A DNA stretch of 64,000 bases. Origin: Burkholderia diffusa. GTDB taxonomy: Bacteria > Pseudomonadota > Gammaproteobacteria > Burkholderiales > Burkholderiaceae. The notes beneath the pieces were generated by a model. That model searched no databases, was not told the origin of the DNA, and worked only from the letters and a program-made list of their open reading frames with translations. The DNA lies in assembly GCF_902499115.1 (NCBI RefSeq), contig NZ_CABVPN010000003.1, positions 62,001 through 126,000 of the forward strand. The letters are read 5' to 3'. The number at the start of each line of letters is the position of its first letter. Position 1 is the first letter of the stretch. The translations under genes were made by a program, and so were the position numbers. Shown here piece after piece: positions 51,925 through 60,821 of the stretch.

Positions 51925-52365
51925 TTACTGGACGGTGATGGCGCGCGGCTTCGATTCTTCGCGACGCCCGACGCGAATCAGCAGGCAGCCGTTTTGGTAG
52001 CGGGCGCTGACGTTGTCGGGATCGGCGTTCTGCGGCAGCTCGACCACGCGGCGGAACTTGCCGTGAAAGCGCTCCTGCGCATACGTGCGCACGTCGTCGC
52101 CGGCTTGCTGCGGCACGGGCTTGCGCTCGCCGCTGATCGTCAGCAGATCCTTGTCGATCGATACGTCGAAGTCCGCCGCGGCCATGCCGGGCGCGAACGC
52201 GACGATTTCGATCGTGTCGTCGGTGGCGCCGATGTTCAGCGCGGGGAACGCGCTTGGCCGGCCCTCGCGGATGCCGGTCGGAAGCCCGCCGAACAGGCCC
52301 GCCATCTGGCGCTGGACGCGGGCGAATTCGTCGAACAGGTCGTTGCCGAAATAGAGATCGCTCAT
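51925..52365 (-). CDS. Hsp20/alpha-crystallin small heat-shock protein (first)
   Basis: A 146-residue protein beginning MSDLYFGNDLFDEFARVQRQ with an N-terminal amphipathic arm (residues 1-35). The alpha-crystallin domain contains AFAPGMAAADFDVSIDKDLL, ERFHGKFRRVVELPQNADPD and NGCLLIRVGRREESKPRAIT. It is the promoter-proximal gene of the two-gene hsp20 operon; a sigma-32-like promoter lies about 120-150 bp upstream. Confidence 0.9.
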   Translation of the reverse strand: MSDLYFGNDLFDEFARVQRQMAGLFGGLPTGIREGRPSAFPALNIGATDDTIEIVAFAPGMAAADFDVSIDKDLLTISGERKPVPQQAGDDVRTYAQERFHGKFRRVVELPQNADPDNVSARYQNGCLLIRVGRREESKPRAITVQ

Positions 52366-52485
52366 GATGGTCCTCCTGCACGTGAAGCGCGGAATACGCG
52401 ACGGGCGTTGACGACAAGGTGCCGCGCGGTTTTCCGCGGGATTGAAACGGGGCGGTGCGCGATACCGGCACTGCCCGGCACCGCG

Positions 52486-52515
52486 TAATTAGAGGCCGTC
52501 GAAACGTATTTCAAG
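52486..52515 (-). promoter_or_regulatory. Sigma-32-like heat-shock promoter
   Basis: On the minus strand, CTTGAAA (52515-52509) is a perfect -35 for sigma-32 and is followed after 13 bp by CCTCTAATTA (52495-52486), an imperfect match to CCCCATNT. It points at the first hsp20 gene, about 120 bp away. Confidence 0.5.
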
Positions 52516-52606
52516 AGGGAAATCGCACGTTGCATCGCCGCAGCGCGACGCCGCGAATCGATGCGACAATCCCCGCGCATCAACTGACCACGGAAACGGG
52601 ACGCAC

Positions 52607-53524
52607 ATGGACATTCAACGTATCGCGATCGTCGGCACCGGCGTGATCGGCGCGAGCTGGACGGCTTTCTATCTGACGCAGGGTTTCGACGTCGTCGCGA
52701 CCGACCCGGCGCCGCAGGCCGACGTGCGGCTGCGCGACGCGCTGGCTGCGTTTCTCGGCGAGCGCGCCGCCGAACTTGCCGCGCGGCTGTCGTTCGATGC
52801 CGATCTCGTGCGTGCGCTGGACGGTGTCGACTTCGTGCAGGAGAACGGCCCCGAGCGGCTCGACCTGAAGCGTGCGCTGTACCGGCAGATGGACGACGTG
52901 CTGCCCGCGCACGTGCCGATCGCGTCGAGCTCGTCGGGCCTGAAGATGTCCGATATCCAGACCGCGTGCGCGAAGCATCCGGAACGCTGCCTGATCGCGC
53001 ACCCGTTCAATCCGCCACACCTGATCCCGCTCGTCGAGCTGGTCGGCGGCGACGCGACCGACTCGAGCATGATCGCGCGCGTGAAGGATTTCTACGACGC
53101 GCTCGGCAAGCAGACGATCGTGCTCAACAAGGAGATGACCGGCCACGTCGCGAACCGCCTCGCGGCCGCGCTGTTCCGCGAGGTGTATCACCTCGTCGGC
53201 GAAGGCGTCGTGAGCGTCGCCGATGCGGACAAGGCCGTCGCGTGGGGCCCGGGCTTGCGCTGGGGGCTGATGGGGCAGTGCCTGACCTATCACCTCGGCG
53301 GTGGCGCGGGCGGGATCGCGCACTTTCTCGAACACCTGTCGCGGCCGATCACGAGCTGGTGGGACGACCTCGGCACGCCGTCGTTCGATCCGGAAGTCGA
53401 TCGCAAGCTGAACGATGAACTGCGCGCGATCCAGGGTGAGCATTCGATGCAGGAACTGGCGGCCGAGCGCGACCGGTTGCTCGTCGAGCTGATCGACGCG
53501 CGGCGCCGTAGCTTCCTGCCCTGA
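52607..53524 (+). CDS. 3-hydroxyacyl-CoA dehydrogenase family protein (carnitine-dehydrogenase-like)
   Basis: A 305-residue protein. The NAD site is RIAIVGTGVIGASWTAFYLT. The QENGPERLDLKRALYRQMDD block, IASSSSGLKMSDIQ and LIAHPFNPPHLIPLVELVGG follow, where the His-Pro-Phe-Asn-Pro segment contains the catalytic His. The C-terminal helical domain includes MTGHVANRLAAALFREVYHL. The layout matches L-carnitine 3-dehydrogenase and L-gulonate 3-dehydrogenase. The actual substrate is unknown, and no beta-oxidation genes adjoin it. Confidence 0.8.
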   Translation: MDIQRIAIVGTGVIGASWTAFYLTQGFDVVATDPAPQADVRLRDALAAFLGERAAELAARLSFDADLVRALDGVDFVQENGPERLDLKRALYRQMDDVLPAHVPIASSSSGLKMSDIQTACAKHPERCLIAHPFNPPHLIPLVELVGGDATDSSMIARVKDFYDALGKQTIVLNKEMTGHVANRLAAALFREVYHLVGEGVVSVADADKAVAWGPGLRWGLMGQCLTYHLGGGAGGIAHFLEHLSRPITSWWDDLGTPSFDPEVDRKLNDELRAIQGEHSMQELAAERDRLLVELIDARRRSFLP

Positions 53525-53552
53525 TCCGGGCGCGCCGGCGCGGCTGCGCTGG

Positions 53553-53834
53553 CTATTGCTGCGACATCGCCTGGCGGGCGGGCGGCGTCTGGGCCAGCCA
53601 GGCGGGGCTCGCGGCCTGCACGAGTTCGCGATTGCGCGCGCGCGTCGCAGCGTTCGGCGGGTAGTTGCCGTCGTTCGTCGGCAGTTCGCCGTCGAGATAG
53701 GCCTGCTTGAGCTGGTCGATGACTTCCGCGCGGGTCAGCCCCGGTGTGGGGGCCGACGCATCGGTCTGGGCAAAGGCGGGGGACAGCAGGGCGGCTGCAG
53801 CGGTCGCGACGGCGAATCGCAGGACGTTCTTCAT
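53553..53834 (-). CDS. DUF4148 secreted protein
   Basis: A 93-residue product with a signal peptide (MKNVLRFAVATAAAALLSPAFAQ). The mature part contains LTRAEVIDQLKQAYLDGELP followed by GNYPPN, the short DUF4148 motif abundant in Burkholderia periplasmic proteins of unknown function. It stands alone between convergent and divergent genes. Confidence 0.85.
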   Translation of the reverse strand: MKNVLRFAVATAAAALLSPAFAQTDASAPTPGLTRAEVIDQLKQAYLDGELPTNDGNYPPNAATRARNRELVQAASPAWLAQTPPARQAMSQQ

Positions 53835-54004
53835 GGTGGGCTCCGATCAATGGGACGGGGTACCGGAGGCGCGCGGCGAGGTGCGATGCGTTCCGATGTG
53901 AGCCCATTGTCGCGAGCGGGTGCTGCGCGGACGATGACGCGTTCCGGGCAACGCTGTCAGGTGCGACGGACGCGCCCGGGTGCGGCCGGGCGCGCGGTGC
54001 CGCG

Positions 54005-54853
54005 CTACAGCTCGGCCGCCGCCGTGATCAGCGTGGCTTCGAGCGCGAGCGTCGAGCGCGACGCGGCCGCCGGGCGGTCGATCACGTATTCGAGTTCGCC
54101 GAGTTCGGGCAGCCCTGCGTCGAGCCGCGCGAGCCCGGCCGGAATCACGTAGCCGGCGAACGCGCTGACGCCGAGCCCCGCGCTCGCGGCCGCGCGCAGC
54201 ACCGCGATGCTGCTGCTCACGACGGCGATCCGGTACGGGCGGCCGACCGCCTCGAGCGACTCGAGCACGCGGCGGCGCGACACGCTCGGCTCCGGATGCA
54301 TCGCGAGCGGCAGCACGGCCTCGTGGCCGGTGATCCGCGAATCGGGGCCGGTGCACCAGTACAGCGGCTCGCTGCGGATCACGCGGCCGCGCCGGCTGCC
54401 GGCGATGCGTTTCGCGAACACCAGATCGTGCCGGCCTTCGTCGAGCGCGTCGAACAGGTCGCCCGACAGCCCCGTCGAGATCGCAAGCTCGACGTCCGGA
54501 TTGCGCTGCACGAAGCTCGCGAGCGCGGCCGTCAGGTGCGCGGACGCGAAATCCTCCGACATCGCGAGCCGCACCTTGCCCGACAGCGGTGGGCCGCACA
54601 CCGACGTGACGGCCTCGTCCATCAGCTCGAGGATGCGCACCGCGTAGCGGAACAGCGCGTCGCCGTGCTGCGACAGGTGCACGTTGCGCGTGTCGCGCTC
54701 GAACAGCGGCCGGTCGAGCAGCTCCTCGAGGCGGCGGATGTGCTGGCTGACGGTCGACTGCGACAGGCTCACGCGCTCGGATGCGGCGGTGAAACTGCCG
54801 GACTGGGCGACGGCAACGAAGCTGCGCAGCAGCTCAGGCGGTAACGGGCGCAT
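54005..54853 (-). CDS. mdcR: LysR-family regulator of malonate catabolism, MdcR-like
   Basis: The start MRPLPPELLRSFVAVAQSGSF gives 282 residues; an in-frame extension to 54991 would cover the promoter. The HTH is TAASERVSLSQSTVSQHIRRLE. It is divergent from madL-madM-mdc across 329 bp, the standard position of the malonate-responsive activator MdcR. It is assigned from position plus family. Confidence 0.8.
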   Translation of the reverse strand: MRPLPPELLRSFVAVAQSGSFTAASERVSLSQSTVSQHIRRLEELLDRPLFERDTRNVHLSQHGDALFRYAVRILELMDEAVTSVCGPPLSGKVRLAMSEDFASAHLTAALASFVQRNPDVELAISTGLSGDLFDALDEGRHDLVFAKRIAGSRRGRVIRSEPLYWCTGPDSRITGHEAVLPLAMHPEPSVSRRRVLESLEAVGRPYRIAVVSSSIAVLRAAASAGLGVSAFAGYVIPAGLARLDAGLPELGELEYVIDRPAAASRSTLALEATLITAAAEL

Positions 54854-55182
54854 TGCTAAATCCACTGAATCGGTTTCGACAACTTCATAAATGGCCGGAT
54901 TATGCGGGGCTAGTATCGGATCACGCGCCGGTGCGACCTCTGCGACCGGGGGCCACCAGACGCGTAGCCCGTGTCGCGCCGCCGGCTGCATCGGTCAGTC
55001 TAAGCCATCCGGCGTCCGGCCCGAAACCGCATCATCCCATCGACCCCGAGAACGTGCTCGCACGACGAGCCGCCGGGCCGCGGCGCACCGCCGCAGGAGA
55101 CAGACAGTCCGCCCGGGATCGGCGTGCGGGCCTGACTCCCGCACGCGTTCGGCGCCCGTCACGAAGAGACTGGAGACGACTC
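54854..55182. promoter_or_regulatory. mdcR-madL divergent promoter region
   Basis: This 329-bp region carries no gene. TAGTAT at about 54911-54916 is a possible -10 for the mad-mdc operon. The AT-richer part next to mdcR (54853-54915) is the likely site of LysR binding. A GGAG lies about 10 nt before the madL ATG. Confidence 0.45.
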
Positions 55183-55578
55183 ATGATCATCTACGGAACC
55201 GCGCTGCTGGCGTTCTGCCACCTGGCCGGACTGTTCCTTGGCGACCTGCTTGGCACCGCGATCGGCGTGAAAACCAACGTCGGCGGCGTCGGCATAGCGA
55301 TGCTGCTGCTGATCTGCCTGCGCCTGTGGCTGCATCGCCGTGGCTGGCTGCCGAAGGAGACCGAGGCCGGCGTCGGTTTCTGGGGCGCGATGTACATCCC
55401 GGTGGTCGTCGCGATGGCCGCGAACCAGAACGTCGTCGCCGCGCTCAAGGGCGGCCCCGTCGCGCTGCTGGCCGCCATTGGCGCGGTCGCGATCTGCGCA
55501 TGCTGCATCGCGGTACTCGTGCGCACCGGGCGCGACGACACGGCCTTCGCGGGCGTGCCGCAATTCGAAGAACAGTGA
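55183..55578 (+). CDS. madL: Malonate transporter subunit MadL
   Basis: The start MIIYGTALLAFCHLAGLFLG gives 131 residues; a longer in-frame extension into the promoter is rejected. Four hydrophobic helices are predicted. It contains LLGTAIGVKTNVGGVGIAML and GFWGAMYIPVVVAMAANQNV, conserved in MadL. With MadM it forms the sodium-dependent malonate carrier. The gene is 11 bp before madM. Confidence 0.93.
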   Translation: MIIYGTALLAFCHLAGLFLGDLLGTAIGVKTNVGGVGIAMLLLICLRLWLHRRGWLPKETEAGVGFWGAMYIPVVVAMAANQNVVAALKGGPVALLAAIGAVAICACCIAVLVRTGRDDTAFAGVPQFEEQ

Positions 55579-55589
55579 CGGAGGCCACC

Positions 55590-56357
55590 ATGTTGCAGAT
55601 GCTCGAAAAAACCGTCGCCCACAACGGGCTCGTCGCATCGTTCGCGCTGGTCGGCCTGATCATGTGGCTGTCGTCGATCGCGTCGCGCAAGCTCACGTTC
55701 GGCCGCGTGCACGGCTCCGCGATCGCGATCGTGATCGGCCTCGTGCTCGCCTATGTCGGCGGCGCATTCACCGGTGGCGAGAAGGGGCTGGCCGACGTCA
55801 AGCTGTTCGCCGGTATCGGCCTGATGGGCGGCGCGATGCTGCGCGATTTCGCGATCGTCGCGACCGCGTTCGAAGTGCAGCCGGCCGAGGCGCGCAAGGC
55901 CGGCCTCGTCGGCGTCGTGTCGCTGCTGCTCGGCACCGTGCTGCCGTTCATCGTCGGCGCGTGCATCGCGCGCGCGTTCGGCTATACCGACGCGGTCAGC
56001 ATGACGACGATCGGCGCGGGCGCCGTCACCTACATCGTCGGGCCCGTCACGGGCGCGGCGATCGGTGCGGGCTCCGACGTGATCGCGCTCAGCATCGCGA
56101 CCGGGCTCGTGAAGGCAATCATCGTGATGGTCGGCACGCCGGTCGCGGCCAGCTTCATGGGCCTGAAGACGCCGCGCTCCGCGATGATCTTCGGCGGCCT
56201 GGCCGGCACCGTGAGCGGCGTGAGTGCGGGGCTTGCCGCGACCGACCGCCGGCTCGTGCCGTATGGCGCGCTGGTCGCGACGTTCCATACCGGCGTCGGC
56301 TGCCTGCTCGGGCCGTCGGTGCTGTTCTTCACGACGCGCGCGCTGGTCGGCGCGTGA
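55590..56357 (+). CDS. madM: Malonate transporter subunit MadM
   Basis: A 255-residue membrane protein from MLQMLEKTVAHNGLVASFAL. About eight helices are predicted, with LFAGIGLMGGAMLRDFAIVA, TIGAGAVTYIVGPVTGAAIG and ATFHTGVGCLLGPSVLFF, all MadM-typical. It is the larger subunit of the MadLM malonate carrier. A 130-bp gap then leads to mdcA; TAGAAT near 56450 could be a second promoter. Confidence 0.93.
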   Translation: MLQMLEKTVAHNGLVASFALVGLIMWLSSIASRKLTFGRVHGSAIAIVIGLVLAYVGGAFTGGEKGLADVKLFAGIGLMGGAMLRDFAIVATAFEVQPAEARKAGLVGVVSLLLGTVLPFIVGACIARAFGYTDAVSMTTIGAGAVTYIVGPVTGAAIGAGSDVIALSIATGLVKAIIVMVGTPVAASFMGLKTPRSAMIFGGLAGTVSGVSAGLAATDRRLVPYGALVATFHTGVGCLLGPSVLFFTTRALVGA

Positions 56358-56487
56358 CCGCGCATGGCCCGTCGCGCGCGGGCCGCATCCATCGCGGCGT
56401 CCTCTGAGTCGCATTCGTCAACATCATCAATCGGCGGCGGCGCCAGGCTTAGAATGCCGCTGAACCATCGAAGCGGGAGAACTGTTC

Positions 56488-58134
56488 ATGACGGGATGGA
56501 ATCACGCGCGGCAGGCGCGCGATGCACGCCTCGCGGCCGGCGCGGCATTCGCGCGGGGCAAGCGGGTCGATGCGCGCGACGCCGTCGCGTTGCTGGAAGC
56601 AGTGCTGCGGCCCGGCGACCGCGTGTGCCTCGAAGGCGACAACCAGAAGCAGGCCGACCTGCTCGCGACGGCGCTCGCCGACGTCGACAGCGCGAAGATC
56701 CACGACCTGCACATGGTGCAGTCGGGCGTCGTGCTGCCCGAGCATCTCGACGTGTTCGAGCGCGGCATCGCGAAGCGGCTCGACTTCGCGTATTCGGGCC
56801 CGCAGTCGCAGCGGATCGCGAAGCTGCTGTTCGGCGGCAAGATCGCGCTCGGCGCGGTGCACACGTATCTCGAACTGTTCGCGCGCTACTTCATCGACCT
56901 CACGCCGCATGTCGCGCTGATCGCGGCGGTCAGCGCCGACGCCGACGGCAATCTCTATACCGGCCCGAACACGGAAGACACGCCGACCGTCGTCGAGGCC
57001 ACCGCGTTCAAGGACGGCATCGTGATCGCGCAGGTCGACCGGATCGTCGACAAGGTGCCGCGCGTCGACATCCCGGGCGACCGCGTGCATTTCGTCGTCG
57101 AGGCCGGCCGGCCGTTCTACGTCGAGCCGCTGTTCACGCGCGACCCGGCCGCGATCACCGAGACACAGATCCTGACCGCGATGCTCGCGATCAAGGGCAT
57201 CTACGAACCGTACGGGATCAAGCGCCTGAATCACGGGATCGGCTTCAACACGGCCGCGATCGAGCTGCTGCTGCCGACCTACGGCGCGAAGCTCGGGCTG
57301 AAAGGCAAGGTCTGCACGCACTGGGCGCTCAATCCGCACCCGACGCTGATTCCCGCGATCGAATCGGGCTGGGTCGAGCAGATCCACTGCTTCGGCTCCG
57401 AAGTCGGGATGGACGACTACATCCGCGCGCGCTCCGACGTGTGGTTCACGGGCCCGGACGGCTCGCTTCGCTCGAACCGTGCGTTCTGCCAGACCGCCGG
57501 CCTTTACGCGTGCGACATGTTCATCGGCTCGACGCTGCAGATCGACCTGTCCGGCCATTCGTCGACGGTCACCGCCGAGCGGATCGCCGGTTTCGGCGGC
57601 GCGCCGAACATGGGCAGCGACGCGCGCGGCCGCCGCCACCCGAGCGAGCCGTGGCTGAAGGCCGGCGCGGAAGCCGACCCGGACACGCCGGCGGCGCTCA
57701 GGCGCGGCCGCAAGCTGGTCGTGCAGATCGGCGAGACCTTCGGCGACAAGAACGTGCCGATGTTCGTCGAGAAGCTCGATGCGCTGAAGCTCGCCGACAA
57801 GCTGCAGCTCGACCTCGCACCGATCATGGTCTACGGCGACGACGTCACGCACATCGTCACCGAGGAAGGGATCGCGAACCTGCTGATGTGCCGCGACAAG
57901 GACGAACGCGAGCATGCGATCCGCGGCGTGGCCGGCTACACGGAAGTCGGCCGCGGCCGCGACCGCAGAATGGTCGAGCGCCTGCGCGAGCGCGGCGTGA
58001 TCCGCCGCCCGGAAGATCTCGGCATCGATCCGCTCGACGCCGACCGCCGCTGGCTCGCCGCGCGCTCGATCAAGGATCTCGTGCACTGGTCGGGCGGCCT
58101 GTATGCGCCGCCGGCCCGGTTCCGCAACTGGTGA
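56488..58134 (+). CDS. mdcA: Malonate decarboxylase alpha subunit (ACP transferase)
   Basis: A 548-residue protein from MTGWNHARQARDARLAAGAA. MdcA exchanges acetyl for malonyl on the acyl-carrier subunit (acetyl-ACP:malonate transferase). Conserved blocks include VCLEGDNQKQADLLATALAD, HDLHMVQSGVVLPEHLDVFE, NLYTGPNTEDTPTVVEATAF and HWALNPHPTLIPAIESGWVEQ (two adjoining stretches). Its length equals that of Klebsiella and Acinetobacter MdcA. It is followed by mdcC at 10 bp. Confidence 0.96.
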   Translation: MTGWNHARQARDARLAAGAAFARGKRVDARDAVALLEAVLRPGDRVCLEGDNQKQADLLATALADVDSAKIHDLHMVQSGVVLPEHLDVFERGIAKRLDFAYSGPQSQRIAKLLFGGKIALGAVHTYLELFARYFIDLTPHVALIAAVSADADGNLYTGPNTEDTPTVVEATAFKDGIVIAQVDRIVDKVPRVDIPGDRVHFVVEAGRPFYVEPLFTRDPAAITETQILTAMLAIKGIYEPYGIKRLNHGIGFNTAAIELLLPTYGAKLGLKGKVCTHWALNPHPTLIPAIESGWVEQIHCFGSEVGMDDYIRARSDVWFTGPDGSLRSNRAFCQTAGLYACDMFIGSTLQIDLSGHSSTVTAERIAGFGGAPNMGSDARGRRHPSEPWLKAGAEADPDTPAALRRGRKLVVQIGETFGDKNVPMFVEKLDALKLADKLQLDLAPIMVYGDDVTHIVTEEGIANLLMCRDKDEREHAIRGVAGYTEVGRGRDRRMVERLRERGVIRRPEDLGIDPLDADRRWLAARSIKDLVHWSGGLYAPPARFRNW

Positions 58135-58144
58135 GGAAGAGGGC

Positions 58145-58459
58145 ATGGAACAGTTGAACTATCGCTTCACCGCGCGCGGGCGTGCGCGGGGCGAACTGGC
58201 CACCGCGCTCGTCGGCGTGGTCGCGTCCGGCAATCTCGAGGTGCTCGTCGAGCGCGTGCTGCCGGGCAACGAATGCGAGATCGACATCCGCACCGCGGCG
58301 GTCGGTTTCGGCGCGGTGTGGCAGGCGGTGGTGTCGGACTTCGTCGAACGGCGCGCGCCGGGCGGCCTGAAGCTGTCGATCAACGACGGCGGCGCGCGGC
58401 CGGACATGGTGTCGCTGCGGCTCGCGCAAGCCGTGCGCGCGATCGAGGGGGACGCATGA
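58145..58459 (+). CDS. mdcC: Malonate decarboxylase acyl-carrier protein (delta)
   Basis: A 104-residue protein. VVASGNLEVLVERVLPGNEC contains Ser28, the expected attachment site of the 2'-(5''-phosphoribosyl)-3'-dephospho-CoA prosthetic group. SINDGGARPDMVSLRLAQAV closes the domain as in other MdcC proteins. Its stop overlaps the mdcD ATG. Confidence 0.95.
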   Translation: MEQLNYRFTARGRARGELATALVGVVASGNLEVLVERVLPGNECEIDIRTAAVGFGAVWQAVVSDFVERRAPGGLKLSINDGGARPDMVSLRLAQAVRAIEGDA

Positions 58460-59379
58460 TGACCGACGCGATCCACGACGCGCCCGCGTTCGTCGCGAAC
58501 GCCGCGAGCTGGTACGAAGCGTCGGCGCGCCAGCGCGTCGACGGGCTGCTCGACGCGGGCAGCTTCACGGAATTTCTCGGGCCGGGCGAGCGTGTGATGA
58601 GTCCGCACTTGCCGCTGTTCGACCTGCCGCAGCAGTTCGACGACGGGATGGTGGTCGGCCACGGCCGGCTCGGCGGCCAGCCGGTGTTCGTCGCCGCGCA
58701 GGAGGGCCGCTTCATGGGCGGTGCGTTCGGCGAAGTGCACGGCGCGAAGCTCACCGGGTTGCTGCGCGCCGCGCGCGACGTCGGCAAGCCGGTGCTGATC
58801 CTGTTCGACACCGGCGGCGTGCGGCTGCAGGAAGCGAATGCGGGCGAGCTCGCGATCGCCGAGATCATGCGTGCGCTCGTCGAGGCGCGCGCGGCGGGCG
58901 TGCCGGTGATCGGGCTGATCGGCGGGCGCGCGGGCTGTTACGGCGGCGGCGGGCTGCTCGCCGCGTGCTGCTCGGCGCGCGCGGTGTCCGAGCAGGGGCG
59001 CATCAGCGTGTCGGGGCCCGAGGTGATCGAGACCAACCGCGGTGTCGAGGAATTCGACGCGAAGGACCGCGCGCTGATCTGGCGCACGATGGGCGGCAAG
59101 CACCGTCGGCTGATCGGCAGCGCGGATCGCTATGTGGCCGATACGCCCGATGCGTTTCGCGCGGCCGCGCTCGACCTGATCGGCCGTGCGCCGACATTCG
59201 ATGCGGCGATGCTGCGCGCGGAGCAGGCGCGGCTCGAAGCGCGCGTCGAGCGGTTCGGCACGTGCAGGGATGCGCTCGACGTGTGGCGCGCGCTCGGCGC
59301 GAGCGAGCCGGAAGCGATTCCCGGCATGTCCGACGATGAATTCGCGAAGCTCGCCGATCAACTGCAGGAGCAGAAATGA
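58456..59379 (+). CDS. mdcD: Malonate decarboxylase beta subunit
   Basis: The start at ATG 58456 (a second ATG follows immediately) gives 307 residues; the in-frame extension within mdcC is rejected. It is a carboxyltransferase-fold protein with AAQEGRFMGGAFGEVHGAKL, LFDTGGVRLQEANAGELAIA and IGLIGGRAGCYGGGGLLAAC. With MdcE it decarboxylates malonyl-ACP to acetyl-ACP and CO2. The mdcD-mdcE junction contains a hairpin-forming repeat. Confidence 0.95.
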   Translation: MMTDAIHDAPAFVANAASWYEASARQRVDGLLDAGSFTEFLGPGERVMSPHLPLFDLPQQFDDGMVVGHGRLGGQPVFVAAQEGRFMGGAFGEVHGAKLTGLLRAARDVGKPVLILFDTGGVRLQEANAGELAIAEIMRALVEARAAGVPVIGLIGGRAGCYGGGGLLAACCSARAVSEQGRISVSGPEVIETNRGVEEFDAKDRALIWRTMGGKHRRLIGSADRYVADTPDAFRAAALDLIGRAPTFDAAMLRAEQARLEARVERFGTCRDALDVWRALGASEPEAIPGMSDDEFAKLADQLQEQK

Positions 59380-59458
59380 CACGACCCCCACGCTTACTTG
59401 GTTCGCTGCCCCCCGAGGGGGCGCCTGCCTCCCTTGGGGTGGCCCGGCGGGAGGCAGC
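59380..59458. repeat. Two-hairpin intergenic repeat between mdcD and mdcE
   Basis: The 79-bp spacer holds two consecutive perfect hairpins. GCCCCC-CGA-GGGGGC lies at 59408-59422. CTGCCTCCC pairs with GGGAGGCAG (59425-59433 with 59449-59457). The second arm contains GGGAGG, the only Shine-Dalgarno for mdcE (ATG at 59459). The C-rich and G-rich sequence CCCCCGAGGGGGC plus GCCTCCCTTGGGG is one I associate with a dispersed repeat in Burkholderiales genomes; the copy number was not checked. Confidence 0.65.
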
Positions 59459-60166
59459 ATGACGCTCGATGAAGTTCTGAATTCGCTGTTTCCCGAAGGC
59501 CATTCGATCAAGCGAAACGGCGGCCTGCTGACGGGCCACGCTGAACTGACCGGCACGCGCGTCGACGTGATCGGCGTCGCCGATCGCTTGCCGTTCGGCA
59601 TCGACGAAGCCATCACGCTCGCATCGCACGTGCTCGACACGATCGAGCGTGGCGGCGGCACGCCGATTCTCGTGCTCGTCGACAGCGACAGCCAGCGGAT
59701 GAGCAAGCGCGACGAACTGCTCGGCCTGAACGAAGGGCTGTCGCATCTCGCGAAATGCCTGATGCATGCGGAGCTTGCCGGGCACCGGACGATCGGCCTG
59801 CTGTACGGCCATACGGCCGCAGGCGCGTTCATCGCGACCGCGCTCGCGACACGCACGCTGCTCGCGGTGCCGGGTGCCGAGCCCGAGGTGATGGACCTGC
59901 CGTCGATGTCGCGCGTGACGAAGCTGCCGATCGACGTGCTGAAGGCAATGGCACGCTCGACGCCGGTGTTCGCGCCGGGGCTCGACAATCTCGTGAAGAT
60001 GGGCGCTGTCGACGCCGTGCTCGATCCAGCCCGCGCGCTCGACGCGCAGGTCGGCGAATGGCTCGGCAAGCCGGCCGATCGCACCGATGGTCGTGCGGCG
60101 CGCGGCCGGCCGGTCGCGGCCGATGTCGCGCGGCGCGTCGAGGCACTCGCGCGTGCCGCACGCTGA
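59459..60166 (+). CDS. mdcE: Malonate decarboxylase gamma subunit
   Basis: The start MTLDEVLNSLFPEGHSIKRN gives 235 residues. It contains ADRLPFGIDEAITLASHVLD, ILVLVDSDSQRMSKRDELLG, HLAKCLMHAELAGHRTIGLL and YGHTAAGAFIATALAT, as in MdcE. It completes the beta-gamma decarboxylase. The gene overlaps mdcG by 14 nt. Confidence 0.94.
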   Translation: MTLDEVLNSLFPEGHSIKRNGGLLTGHAELTGTRVDVIGVADRLPFGIDEAITLASHVLDTIERGGGTPILVLVDSDSQRMSKRDELLGLNEGLSHLAKCLMHAELAGHRTIGLLYGHTAAGAFIATALATRTLLAVPGAEPEVMDLPSMSRVTKLPIDVLKAMARSTPVFAPGLDNLVKMGAVDAVLDPARALDAQVGEWLGKPADRTDGRAARGRPVAADVARRVEALARAAR

Positions 60167-60821
60167 CACGCCGCTGCGACGCCACACGCTCGTCACGCTG
60201 ACGGCGGCCGGGTGGCGTGCGGCATGCGCGCGCGATCCCGCGCTGGCGGCCGATCCGCTCGTGCACGCGTGGGCCGCGCGCGGCTGGCCGACGATCGTGC
60301 GCCGCGCGTCGCCCGACGAGGCCGATGCGCGGCGCGTGCCGCTCGGCTTGCCGCTGCCGCCTTCCGCGGGCAAACGGCGCGTCGCACTGAACGTCGCCGA
60401 CGACGCGGTGGAGTCGGTCGGCCCGCTGCCCACGCTGGCCGACGTGCTGGCCGCTGCGCCCGACGCATGGCACGCGACGCTGCGCGAGCTGGATGCGCTC
60501 GGCGCGCGCTGCGGCGTGCAGGGTCGCGTGTTCGGCAGCCTCGCGTGGCAGGCGCTGACGGGCGAGCGCTATCTGAGCGCGTCCTCCGATCTCGACATCG
60601 TGTTCCCGCTGCCGGACGCCGCATCGCTCGCTGCGCTGCTCGACGGCCTGGCTGCACTCGACACGCGCGCGCCGATGCGCATCGACGGCGAACTGCTGCG
60701 CGACGACGGCGCGGGCGTGAACTGGCGCGAATTGCATGCGCGGCTGCCTGAAGTCGCGGTCAAGACGGCGATCACCGTCGAACTGATGTCCGCCGACGCA
60801 TTCACGGGAGGCACGCGATGA
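60153..60821 (+). CDS. mdcG: Malonate decarboxylase holo-ACP synthase (phosphoribosyl-dephospho-CoA transferase)
   Basis: The GTG at 60153 gives 222 residues (VPHADTPLRRHTLVTLTAAG) and is preferred over an ATG at 60087 that lies deep inside mdcE. The nucleotidyltransferase-like motif is FGSLAWQALTGERYLSASSD followed by LDIVFP, where Gly-Ser and the Asp-Leu-Asp pair bind metal and nucleotide. It attaches the prosthetic group to MdcC. It overlaps mdcE and mdcB. Confidence 0.9.
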   Translation: MPHADTPLRRHTLVTLTAAGWRAACARDPALAADPLVHAWAARGWPTIVRRASPDEADARRVPLGLPLPPSAGKRRVALNVADDAVESVGPLPTLADVLAAAPDAWHATLRELDALGARCGVQGRVFGSLAWQALTGERYLSASSDLDIVFPLPDAASLAALLDGLAALDTRAPMRIDGELLRDDGAGVNWRELHARLPEVAVKTAITVELMSADAFTGGTR

